From contig CAJTOB010000041.1 of NCBI GenBank assembly GCA_910578035.1, forward strand, positions 1 through 28,369: 28,369 bases of DNA, in the 5' to 3' direction. Origin of the DNA: an uncultured Muribaculaceae bacterium (GTDB taxonomy: Bacteria; Bacteroidota; Bacteroidia; Bacteroidales; Muribaculaceae). Position 1 is the first letter of the stretch. The number at the start of each line of letters is the position of its first letter. The notes beneath the pieces are model-generated. The model did no database searches and was not told where the DNA came from. It saw nothing but the letters and a program-made list of their open reading frames with translations. A program made the position numbers and the translations under genes. Shown here piece after piece: positions 18,901-26,347 of the stretch.

Positions 18901-19609
18901 ATGGCACCTTCCGGACTGCTTTCACTTCAGTAACCAAGACATTGCACGGGGCCTCCCAGTTTATGTCGCGCCCAAAAGCATTATCAAGCAGACGGTATGG
19001 CTTTTTACCGAAATCGACAGTTCCGCCGTCGGTAAGCGTATAAGCATTCAGAGACAGAGGCAGGGTCTGGTAACGTCGACGCACTATTTCTCCCTTGTCG
19101 ACCCGCAAGGTGTCGAAATGCAATTCATAGCCATTAAGCGACGGATTCTTCTCAAGCATACGGTCTACATATGAACCCTGGCCGGGCCCAAGAGTATAGT
19201 CGCTCAGACTCACCGTCATACCTCGTTTACCGGCTTCTTCCATAAACCAGCCGAACAGCGACCACCATTCTTCCGAAAATAAGGCCGGCTGCGACGGATA
19301 TGTCAGCCCGTATATCAGGCCGCCTGTATCGCGATGACAGTAGTTTATCTGCAGACTGCTGATGTGACGGCCCGACAGCTGGTCGAGCTCCCAGACGAGG
19401 TGCTCGCGTGCAAGAGTATCTCCTATCCACCAATAGAAAGGCACTTCACCATAGCCGGGCGGAGGACAACGAAATTTTTCTTCGAGATTTTCTATGTTCT
19501 CTCTTTCCGGATAGCCCGGAGGAAGATCTCTTGCATTAAGCGGCCAAGCCGTAATCAGAGATATCAGACAGAAAAACGGCATGAATGCCGGCAATGAATT
19601 GAAGCACAT
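15957..19609 (-). pseudogene. GH106-like glycoside hydrolase, C-terminus frameshifted by duplication
   Basis: An exported glycosidase resembling GH106 (alpha-L-rhamnosidase type). The signal peptide is MCFNSLPAFMPFFCLISLI. The catalytic part starts near PPPGYGEVPFYWWIGD and includes FFFSDELNFALDGNIWSDNF and VWLEGFHSSGWGTTSAQLTD. Jelly-roll segments follow (NLDGEWTFTPEP). An upstream frame extension to 19642 starts with TTG inside the -7 box, so ATG 19609 is used. A perfect 56-bp tandem duplication (16177-16288) shifts the frame. The current ORF ends at 16163 (1148 residues) with a junk tail. Removing one copy restores 1198 residues ending ...GLIGPVRIFHTPL at 15957, including the jelly-roll motif LDLGELVSSARVTVNG. 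The catalytic part remains, so partial function is possible. Family call from motifs only. Confidence 0.75.
16177..16288. repeat. Perfect 56-bp tandem duplication inside the glycosidase gene
   Basis: Bases 16177-16232 (starting GAAACAAGCTCTCCGAGG) are repeated exactly at 16233-16288. The unit is not a multiple of three, so it changes the reading frame of the minus-strand gene. There is no degeneration between copies, which points to a very recent event. Confidence 0.97.
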
Positions 19610-19639
19610 GTATAAATAGTTTTTTTCTAACAACGTCTT

Positions 19640-19670
19640 CAAAAATACGGAATATTATCGCACCCTACAA
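19640..19670 (-). promoter_or_regulatory. Promoter of the GH106-like gene
   Basis: Minus strand: TTG (plus CAA at 19668-19670), 20-base spacer, TATTTTTG (plus CAAAAATA at 19640-19647). It is 31 bases upstream of the ATG at 19609 and divergent from the hydrolase promoter. Confidence 0.75.
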
Positions 19671-19746
19671 TACCTTATGAGTAGACATAGTATTATTGGC
19701 GATAACAATGTCGTTTTTGGCAATATTCGACACCGGATTTATTTGC

Positions 19747-19754
19747 TATATTTG
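19747..19754 (+). promoter_or_regulatory. -7 element for the alpha/beta hydrolase gene
   Basis: TATATTTG, an exact TAnnTTTG match, 58 bases upstream of the ATG at 19813; the -33 element is not well defined. Confidence 0.6.
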
Positions 19755-19812
19755 CAGATAAACTATTATATGGAGTCTGGTTGTTTAATAACAAAGACAC
19801 AAAACTCATGAT

Positions 19813-20769
19813 ATGAAACATACAGATAATGGCTGGCAAACCGATAGCCTCGGTGCAGGGTTCGAAATGAAATACATATATCAACCCGATGATTACAGCG
19901 GTCCTGTGCGATGCACTGTAGTACGCAAACGCGCGAAGCATCAGACCGGCAAAGCCATTCTGTATGTACATGGTTTCAGCGACTATTTTTTTCAGAAAGA
20001 GATGGCCGAGGTGTTTACCAGGGCCGGTTATGATTTCTATGCCGTTGACTTGCGGAAATACGGGCGTTCGCTTATACCGGGGCAAAAAATGTTTCAAGTG
20101 AGAAACTTGCGCGAATATTTCGCAGATATCAACTCTGCAATATCAATAATGAAAGATGACAAAATTGAAGCGGTCATTCTCATGGGGCATTCCACCGGAG
20201 GTCTCACCACGTCGTTGTACATGACCGATGAGCCGTCTCCTCTTGTCAAGGCTCTTATGTTGAACAGTCCTTTCCTTGCCTGGAACATGCCGCCGGTATT
20301 GCGAAATCTGGCAATACCGGTTATAAGCGGACTTGGACGGTTTATGCCCAATATACGCGTACATCAGAAACCTGACCGAGGATATGCCGAAACGCTATCT
20401 GCAAAATATGGCGGAGAATGGACCTATAATACTGCATGGAAACCTGATATTTTGCCGGACCCAGATATGGGTTGGGTGCGTGCAATACACACAGCCCAGC
20501 AGGCTTTGCGCAGAAAGACAATAAAGGTTCCGATACTGCTTATGCATTCTGCAGAATCTGTAAAGAAAGGCGATGATAAAGAAAAGTATCATCGGGCAGA
20601 CGCCATTCTCGACGTATATTCTATTTCAAAATATGGAAAACGGCTCGGAGATAATGTCACCGAAGTGAGTCTTGAAGGCAGCCTACACGATATATCCCTA
20701 TCTAAAAAGCAAATACGAGAGTGCATGTACCGGACTATGCTCGAATGGCTGAAAAGCAAGGGATTCTAA
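19813..20769 (+). CDS. Alpha/beta hydrolase (serine aminopeptidase S33 / monoacylglycerol lipase-like)
   Basis: 318-residue alpha/beta hydrolase. The oxyanion region is YVHGFSDYFF (about 51-60). The nucleophile elbow is GHSTGG with S127. The acid residue is probably in the LLMHSAESVKKGDD segment, and the histidine is in LEGSLHDISLS near the C-terminus. The arrangement matches the Hydrolase_4 (S33) group that includes monoacylglycerol and lysophospholipases. No signal peptide or membrane segment, so cytoplasmic. Transcribed alone from its own promoter, divergent from the glycosidase gene. The natural substrate cannot be told from the sequence. Confidence 0.88.
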   Translation: MKHTDNGWQTDSLGAGFEMKYIYQPDDYSGPVRCTVVRKRAKHQTGKAILYVHGFSDYFFQKEMAEVFTRAGYDFYAVDLRKYGRSLIPGQKMFQVRNLREYFADINSAISIMKDDKIEAVILMGHSTGGLTTSLYMTDEPSPLVKALMLNSPFLAWNMPPVLRNLAIPVISGLGRFMPNIRVHQKPDRGYAETLSAKYGGEWTYNTAWKPDILPDPDMGWVRAIHTAQQALRRKTIKVPILLMHSAESVKKGDDKEKYHRADAILDVYSISKYGKRLGDNVTEVSLEGSLHDISLSKKQIRECMYRTMLEWLKSKGF

Positions 20770-20901
20770 TAAATTAATTATGCACTGAGTTTCAAATGCT
20801 TAACATATAAATACGCTACACTTTCCACATATGACTATTTGAATATCTTAGATTCGCATCAATAAATTTTACAATTATTTTTGGGCATATTCGAGTTCTT
20901 A

Positions 20902-20933
20902 TTTGCTCATATGTAGCAAAATGATTAATTTTG
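20902..20933 (+). promoter_or_regulatory. Promoter of the EPS locus
   Basis: TTTG at 20902-20905, an exact 20-base spacer and TAATTTTG at 20926-20933. Both boxes fit the Bacteroidetes consensus perfectly, predicting a transcript start near 20940. Confidence 0.82.
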
Positions 20934-20964
20934 CAACCTGAATGAGGGACTCTCTCTCGCAGGG

Positions 20965-20976
20965 TGACTTAAGTCA
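20965..20976. promoter_or_regulatory. 12-bp perfect palindrome at the start of the EPS leader
   Basis: TGACTTAAGTCA equals its own reverse complement and lies about 25 bases downstream of the predicted transcription start. The position suits an operator or a protein-binding element for the downstream regulator; this role is inference. Confidence 0.4.
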
Positions 20977-21355
20977 ATAGGACATTGATAATATCTGAGG
21001 CGAAACTAATCAATCCATAGTATTGTATTTTCCAGAAATACTCCAGACATTGTGGCATTGATGTTTACGGAATTATGGAGTTTCCATTTCAAACTTGACA
21101 AGGTTTCAAGATTAAAAAATCCCCCGGCAAAAATTACGGAAGCCACCATTAACCAAAGTTACATAAAAAGACTATCTTTTGAAATAGATTTCGCAAGCAG
21201 CTATATCAGTCCTATTATCTTAACCAAATTCAAGCATTTTTCGCATGAAAATTGCTCGACATATCTGTTTAACACCTTTGGTTTACGGCATACACGCCCT
21301 AAGCTGAAGGGTCGATTAGAATTGTCCGGGCAAAAGGCCTTAGATAAAAGCTCAA

Positions 21356-22795
21356 ATGAGCCAATCAGCTAATACATCACGAATTAACAACGGCGAACTT
21401 CTGGATTTTTTCCGATGCAGAATAGGTAATCTCACCAGTAATTCGGTAAAAGACTACTCTAAAGCGCTCGCATTTCTGGACGGGTTCATACCTTGTGAAA
21501 GCTATTCGCTTGTAACGCCATCGGCCACTTTGGTTCGTGAGTGGTGCATATATCTTTTCAATGCGGGAATGACTAAAAAGACTGTTTCCCATTACATTGA
21601 CATAATCTCGGGACTATATAGTTCGGCTGTTGGCGAAGGTCTTGTTGAAGCAACCGAGGTATTCAGAAGAGTCAAAACAGATATAAAAGATATCGAAACT
21701 TTAAAATCGGGTGAACGTATTCGCGAAGAAGATTATTCCCGACTCAGAAATCTTGCCTGCTGCAGCACGAGCCTGCCGAAAGATGTAGCGATGTTTATAG
21801 ACATCTTCGTGTTGTCTATCCTTACGGGCTGCAGGTCATTTTCTGAAATTGCCCTGATAAAGAAAGCAGATATCGCCAATGAACCACTTTGGGTATCTTC
21901 AATTCTGGAAAGATATTGCAATAATAACCGAAAATATGTCTTTCCACTTTCTCAATCGGATAGAACAGAGCGCCAACTGGAACGCGACCTTGACGCGGGC
22001 ATTAATGCCGCACTGCAATCGCGTGGCATAAAAACATTCGGTTCTCTGGCCGATACAGCCCGATGCTACTGGGCATATGCAGCCATGAAATGCGGACTCA
22101 CACCGTCTGCCATATATTCCATGCTTGGCACATACCCCAAAGCATTTCCTGAAATCGGTATCAGAAAACAATCGATACCAACCACAGCTGACACCGAAAC
22201 TATATTAAGAACAATTGCAGACGCGTTTTTGTTCAACCCGCTCAACTGGTATGCCATGCGCCTGCGTCCTCGAGTAAAGATAGCTGAAATTGAAAAGAGG
22301 ATTGCAATGAGCGAACATGAAACCACGCGCCCGGAATTGTTCTATCCCAGCCGCGAAATCGCGAAACGTATAGGGAAAAAGACCCTCCTCGAAGAAATTC
22401 CGGTAATTTCAGACATAGTATTTTTCAAGACTAGAGTTACAGATATATATCCACTCTTCCTAAAAATAGGTGACCTTGCATGGTGCTATCGCTCCGGAAA
22501 CGGAGGGGGAGCATACGCGGCTATACCGAAAGTCTCCATGGAACAGTTCCAAAGAGCTATCGGCCGGTTCACGCCGGACTATGAGGTTGGCCCGATAGGC
22601 TCTATCAAGCCTCAGCCAGGCGATATCATAAAGATTATCGACGGAACTTTCGCCGGAAACGAGGGTGAACTGCTGAAAATTATGGAAGCCGGCGAACAAG
22701 GGATTATCTACCGCCTCAGGATTATTGATGACCAAGGTGTGGAATGGAAAGTGAGAGTAGATGCACGTCTGACAAGGAATGAGTCTTCTCGATAA
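21356..22795 (+). CDS. Fusion of degenerate tyrosine-recombinase-like domain with UpxY/NusG-like antiterminator
   Basis: One uninterrupted 479-residue ORF with two recognisable halves. Residues about 12-100 resemble a SAM-like core-binding domain (TSNSVKDYSKALAFLDGF, KKTVSHYIDIISGLYSSAV). Residues 120-270 resemble a tyrosine-recombinase catalytic domain: LTGCRSFSEIALIKKADI keeps Arg-I (R160). The HxxR box reads DTAR (His lost, R236 kept), the later LGH reads LGT, and no tyrosine stands at the nucleophile position, so strand cleavage is unlikely. Residues 298-395 match a NusG N-terminal domain (NWYAMRLRPRVKIAEIEKRI, then IPVISDIVFFKT), and 421-450 a KOW motif (PGDIIKIIDGTFAGNEGELLKI). The C-terminal half is UpxY-like, the class that prevents termination in capsule operon leaders. 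First gene of the EPS locus behind a long leader. It overlaps the next gene by 17 bases. The recombinase assignment is by motif only. Confidence 0.78.
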   Translation: MSQSANTSRINNGELLDFFRCRIGNLTSNSVKDYSKALAFLDGFIPCESYSLVTPSATLVREWCIYLFNAGMTKKTVSHYIDIISGLYSSAVGEGLVEATEVFRRVKTDIKDIETLKSGERIREEDYSRLRNLACCSTSLPKDVAMFIDIFVLSILTGCRSFSEIALIKKADIANEPLWVSSILERYCNNNRKYVFPLSQSDRTERQLERDLDAGINAALQSRGIKTFGSLADTARCYWAYAAMKCGLTPSAIYSMLGTYPKAFPEIGIRKQSIPTTADTETILRTIADAFLFNPLNWYAMRLRPRVKIAEIEKRIAMSEHETTRPELFYPSREIAKRIGKKTLLEEIPVISDIVFFKTRVTDIYPLFLKIGDLAWCYRSGNGGGAYAAIPKVSMEQFQRAIGRFTPDYEVGPIGSIKPQPGDIIKIIDGTFAGNEGELLKIMEAGEQGIIYRLRIIDDQGVEWKVRVDARLTRNESSR

Positions 22796-23498
22796 AATTT
22801 TTGGGCGGAAGGCCGGTGTCGATTTCGGCGGTTTTGTCGACTGGCATTCGCATATTCTTCCGGGAGTCGATGACGGCGTTGGAAGCCTCGACGACTCGCT
22901 TGCCATACTGGCGGAATATGAGAGAATGGGTGTCCGCGAGGTGTGGCTCACCCCGCACATAATGGAGGATATGCCCAACAGCACCGCCGGCCTCAGAAGC
23001 GTTTTCGCAGAGCTCGCAGAGGCTTACAGTGGCCCGATAGGGCTGCATCTGGCGGCCGAGAATATGATAGACGTGCTTTTCGCCGGACGGCTTGCCGCCG
23101 GCGATGTGCTGCCGATAGGCCCGCGGGGCGATATGCTGCTTGTGGAGACATCGTGCTTCAATCCGCCGATGAAGTTCGAAAGTACATTGGAAGATATTCG
23201 TTCTGCGGGTTATTTTCCGCTTATAGCTCACCCTGAGAGATATGTATATGTGGAGTCGCCCGAGGTCTGGCGGCGGTGGAAGTCGCTCGGCTGTCGTTTT
23301 CAGCTCAATCTGCTCTCACTGGCCGGTTTCTACGGCCCCCGCGTGCAGAAGTCTGCGACCTTCATGCTTGAACGGGGAATGTATGACTATGCAGGAACCG
23401 ACATCCACGGCAGCGCCCAACTCGCACACCTGAGGAGTATACGTCTTTCGGGCGGCCTCAAAGACCGGCTTGATTCACTTTTCTCGGACAAATATTAA
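22779..23498 (+). CDS. CpsB/YwqE-type tyrosine-protein phosphatase (PHP family)
   Basis: 239-residue manganese-dependent phosphatase of the PHP fold, the type that dephosphorylates the EPS chain-length tyrosine kinase. Metal-binding motifs in order: DWHSHILPGVDDG (H23, H25), LTPHI (H60), AAENMID, LIAHPERY and GTDIHG. Length and motif order are normal for the family. It overlaps the end of the regulator gene, so it is translated from the same transcript. Its usual partner kinase (Wzc-like) is not found in the window, consistent with the deletion seen just downstream; the phosphatase may therefore have no local substrate. Confidence 0.9.
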   Translation: MSLLDKIFGRKAGVDFGGFVDWHSHILPGVDDGVGSLDDSLAILAEYERMGVREVWLTPHIMEDMPNSTAGLRSVFAELAEAYSGPIGLHLAAENMIDVLFAGRLAAGDVLPIGPRGDMLLVETSCFNPPMKFESTLEDIRSAGYFPLIAHPERYVYVESPEVWRRWKSLGCRFQLNLLSLAGFYGPRVQKSATFMLERGMYDYAGTDIHGSAQLAHLRSIRLSGGLKDRLDSLFSDKY

Positions 23499-23513
23499 TA
23501 TATTCATAACCAT

Positions 23514-24635
23514 ATGATACGCTGGCTTCTTATTGATTTCTCGGTTTTTCTGTGTGTGGCTATCGTGACCGGGATTATAATACCTCAGATTCTTCTTATC
23601 GCGTTCCGCAAGAATCTGTTCGACACCCCGGACCCGCGCAAGATTCACAAGACGGAAGTGCCGCGCCTGGGCGGAATAGCGTTTTTCCCCTCCATCCTGT
23701 TCGCAATGCTGCTGCTTTTCGGACTCGGAACCCTTTCGAAAGATGTATCCATTCAGCTGCGAATATACAACAACATCCAGCCGCTGTGTTTCACCTGCTG
23801 CGGTGCCATAATACTGTATCTTACGGGCATGGCCGACGACCTTGTCGGAGTCAAGTACCGCGCCAAGTTCGTCATGCAGACCTTTGCCGCCGCTCTGGTG
23901 ATAATCTGCGGTATCCGCATCGAGAATCTCCACGGCTTTCTAGGCATCTATGAGCTGCCGACGGCTGCGTCGGTGCTTCTGACGGGGCTCCTTATAGTGT
24001 TCATCATCAACGCCATCAACCTTATCGACGGCATCGACGGTCTGGCCTCGGGCCTTAGTGCGATTGCATGCACGTTCTACGCCTATGTGTTCCTGCATTC
24101 CAATCTGTATATCTTCTCGGCTCTGGCTGTGGCGACACTGGGCGCGCTCCTGCCTTTCTTTATGTTCAATGTATTCGGCAACGCCAACAAGCACAAGAAG
24201 ATTTTCATGGGCGATACGGGCGCTCTCACCATCGGCCTGTTTCTGAGCGTGATGAGCATCGAGACGTGCTCGATAGAATGGGTGGAGAACGCCGCCAACA
24301 CGGCCGTAGTGGCCTTCGCGCCGCTCCTGATTCCGTGTATGGACGTAGTCCGTGTCTATCTGCATCGCCTCAAGGCCGGCAAGAGCCCCTTCCTGCCCGA
24401 CAAGACCCATATCCACCACAAGCTTCTGGCCCTGGGCATATCGCAGCGCAAGGCAATGATGGCTATCATCAGTTCGTCGGCTCTGCTGATAGCTCTGAAC
24501 TACTGGCTGTCGGCCCATGTCGGCATCACCCTTCTCTTCCTCCTCGACCTTGCCGCATGGATAGCCGCCAACATGATTCTGAGCCGCTCCATCGCCGCCC
24601 GCGAACGCCGCCTGGCTATAAAACTCTACGAATAA
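23514..24635 (+). CDS. WecA-like undecaprenyl-phosphate glycosyl-1-phosphate transferase
   Basis: 373-residue multi-pass membrane enzyme of the MraY/WecA family, which starts polysaccharide repeat assembly by moving a sugar-1-phosphate (commonly GlcNAc-1-P) from a UDP-sugar to undecaprenyl phosphate at the inner membrane. Key motifs: DPRKIHKTEVPRLGG near 40-54, the aspartate motif LTGMADDLVG, INLIDGIDGLASGLS, KIFMGDTGAL, and a late cytoplasmic histidine motif DKTHIHHKLLALG. About ten hydrophobic helices are visible. Complete, 15 bases after the phosphatase gene. The sugar specificity is not shown by the sequence. Confidence 0.91.
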   Translation: MIRWLLIDFSVFLCVAIVTGIIIPQILLIAFRKNLFDTPDPRKIHKTEVPRLGGIAFFPSILFAMLLLFGLGTLSKDVSIQLRIYNNIQPLCFTCCGAIILYLTGMADDLVGVKYRAKFVMQTFAAALVIICGIRIENLHGFLGIYELPTAASVLLTGLLIVFIINAINLIDGIDGLASGLSAIACTFYAYVFLHSNLYIFSALAVATLGALLPFFMFNVFGNANKHKKIFMGDTGALTIGLFLSVMSIETCSIEWVENAANTAVVAFAPLLIPCMDVVRVYLHRLKAGKSPFLPDKTHIHHKLLALGISQRKAMMAIISSSALLIALNYWLSAHVGITLLFLLDLAAWIAANMILSRSIAARERRLAIKLYE

Positions 24636-24646
24636 ACATACTCGAC

Positions 24647-25005
24647 ATGTAATTTCTGACCAATCCATTATCCGGACTCGCACTACTTCTGACAATTATG
24701 ACATTGTCGGGCTGCGGTACACACAAAGATCTTGTCTACATGCAGAACGACACATATGGACAGCTTGAAGAAATCCTGAATCTGAACAAAATCAAAGTAC
24801 AGCCACAGGACCAGCTCAGCATCATAGTATCATGTAAGGAAGAAGAGCTCGCATCGCTTGTTAACCTCAAACGCCCTACAGCGTCCGGCGGTGGCGGAGA
24901 GTCGGGTCGTCTGGTCTACACAGTCGATGAATCCGGCGACATCAACTTTCCACAACTCGGGAAAATACATATCGCCGGCCTCACCCGCGAGGAAATAAGC
25001 GAAAA
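24647..25005 (+). pseudogene. Wza-like polysaccharide export lipoprotein, N-terminal remnant
   Basis: The frame reads ATG TAA and then a lipoprotein signal (FLTNPLSGLALLLTIMTLSGC) followed by GTHKDLVYMQN and a polysaccharide-export domain: KVQPQDQLSIIVSCKEEELA, then YTVDESGDINFPQLGKIHIAGLTREEISEKI. The second codon (24650-24652) is a stop, so the natural start cannot give product; the internal ATG at 24698 would lose most of the signal peptide. The homology stops near 25005. The SLBB domains and outer-membrane portion of Wza-type proteins are missing because the sequence runs directly into the end of another gene; the frame closes with TGA at 25022-25024. In an intact locus Wza forms the outer-membrane export channel. 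This is a remnant. Confidence 0.82.
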
Positions 25006-25254
25006 GATTGGCGGCTTGACCTGAGCCACGGCGTGATGATAGCCCTCGGGGCCGCCTTCAAATTCTTCAGCGGCGTTGATACCAGCCGGGCACCGCAGTG
25101 GATGGTCCGCAACCACCTCGAGTTCGTCCACCGTCTTGGCAAGGAACCCCGCAAGCAGTTCAGCCGCTGCTTCGACATCGTGCGCACCCTCCCAGGCCTT
25201 CTCTATGGCGAATGGCGGCGCAAGAGACAGAAACAATCAGTAAACACTATCTAA
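25006..25254 (+). pseudogene. WecG/TagA/CpsF-type glycosyltransferase, C-terminal remnant
   Basis: The last ~80 codons of a gene of the WecB/TagA/CpsF glycosyltransferase family, which adds N-acetylmannosaminuronic acid or a similar sugar to lipid-linked intermediates. The visible part reads LSHGVMIALGAAFKFFSG, then RAPQWMVRNHLEFVHRLGKEPRK and a basic tail. This corresponds to the family's conserved GVGaafDf-aG...RAP.wm...gLEw..RL..EPrR block. The preceding two thirds with the donor-binding part is absent, and the frame joins the Wza remnant in a different phase. A GTG at 25033 could start a 73-residue peptide, but it would not fold as an enzyme. It is followed one base later by gmd. Confidence 0.75.
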
Positions 25255-25255
25255 T

Positions 25256-26347
25256 ATGAAGACAGCTCTAATCACGGGCATCACGGGCCAGGACGGCTCG
25301 TTTCTTGCCGAATTCCTGCTCGAGAAAGGATATGACGTACACGGCACCATACGCCGTTCCTCCGTCGATTTTCGCGAACGCATAGCCCATCTGGAGGGGC
25401 ATCCCAATTTCCATCTTCACTACGCCGACCTCGGCGACTCCATGTCCATAATCCAGGTGCTCAACAAGGTGCGCCCCGACGAGGTCTACAATTTGGCAGC
25501 CCAGAGCCATGTCCAGGTAAGCTTCGACTCGCCCGAATTCACCGCCGATGTCGACGCCACCGGCGTGCTCCGTATCCTCGAGGGAATCCGCCAGTGCGGA
25601 CTTGCCGAAACCTGCCGCTTCTATCAGGCATCGACCTCCGAGCTCTATGGCAAAGTCGAGGAAGTGCCCCAGAACGAGAATACACCCTTCCACCCCTACA
25701 GCCCCTACGCCGTAGCCAAACTCTACGGCTTCTGGATTGTCAAGGAATACCGCGAGGCCTACAACATGTACGCCTGCTCGGGCATACTCTTCAACCACGA
25801 GTCCGAACGCCGCGGCGAAACCTTCGTCACCCGCAAAATCACCCTCGCCGCCGCTCGCATAGCCCAGGGCAAGCAGGACAAGCTGCTTCTGGGCAACCTC
25901 TCTTCACTTCGCGACTGGGGCTATGCGAAGGACTATGTAGAATGTATGTGGCTGATACTCCAGCAGGACACCCCCGAAGACTTCGTCATCGCCACCGGCG
26001 AGCAGCACTCCGTGCGCGAATTCTGCCTCTATGCCTTCCGCCGTGCCGGCATCGAACTCGAATTCGTTGGCGAAGGTGAAAACGAGAAGGGCATCGACAA
26101 GGCAACCGGTAAAGTCGTAATCGAGGTATCGCCCGACTTCTACCGCCCCACCGACGTCGTCAACCTCTGGGGCGACCCCTCCAAGGCCCGCGAGCGACTC
26201 GGCTGGGATCCCTCCAAAAAGACAACATTCGAACAGCTCGTCAACCTCATGGTCGACGCCGACATGGCCAAGGTAGCCGTAGAGCGCGCCGGCGAGCACG
26301 TGCGCACCAACCTGGCCGAATACCTCGAGAAAGGAATCGTCAAATGA
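25256..26347 (+). CDS. gmd: GDP-mannose 4,6-dehydratase
   Basis: 363-residue short-chain dehydrogenase-type enzyme converting GDP-D-mannose to GDP-4-keto-6-deoxymannose, the first step of GDP-L-fucose synthesis. The NADP motif TGITGQDGSFLAEFLL is at residues 6-21, RRSS follows at about 33-36, then YQASTSELYGK with the catalytic Thr/Ser-Glu region, and the Tyr-Lys pair in YSPYAVAKLYGFW. NHESERRGETFVTRKI is family-typical. The length is normal. Coupled to the next gene through a 4-base ATGA overlap (26344-26347). Intact although the EPS genes just upstream are broken, so GDP-fucose may still be made for other glycans. Confidence 0.95.
   Translation: MKTALITGITGQDGSFLAEFLLEKGYDVHGTIRRSSVDFRERIAHLEGHPNFHLHYADLGDSMSIIQVLNKVRPDEVYNLAAQSHVQVSFDSPEFTADVDATGVLRILEGIRQCGLAETCRFYQASTSELYGKVEEVPQNENTPFHPYSPYAVAKLYGFWIVKEYREAYNMYACSGILFNHESERRGETFVTRKITLAAARIAQGKQDKLLLGNLSSLRDWGYAKDYVECMWLILQQDTPEDFVIATGEQHSVREFCLYAFRRAGIELEFVGEGENEKGIDKATGKVVIEVSPDFYRPTDVVNLWGDPSKARERLGWDPSKKTTFEQLVNLMVDADMAKVAVERAGEHVRTNLAEYLEKGIVK

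Larger units (their letters stand above)
20770..21355 (+). other. Long AT-rich leader region of the EPS locus
   Basis: About 585 bases without a convincing gene. The first ~130 bases are AT-rich spacer. A full promoter lies at 20902-20933 and the palindrome at 20965-20976. The rest, to the ATG at 21356, would be a transcribed leader of roughly 415 bases. A frame open from a TTG at 21052 to 21372 gives a 106-residue peptide without recognisable features that overlaps the next gene; I do not count it as a gene. Long untranslated leaders are a known feature of Bacteroides capsule operons controlled by UpxY antiterminators. Confidence 0.55.

Noticed and set aside
19610..19642. TTG start for the GH106-like protein
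   Set aside because: The TTG lies inside the TATTTTTG promoter element; ATG 19609 leaves a normal signal peptide.
21052..21372. 106-residue open frame in the EPS leader
   Set aside because: Starts with TTG, has no recognisable motif and overlaps the start of the fusion regulator; better explained as leader sequence.
23940..24695. Long minus-strand open frame opposite the WecA-like gene
   Set aside because: It lies antisense to a clearly conserved membrane enzyme, has low-complexity composition and no domain.
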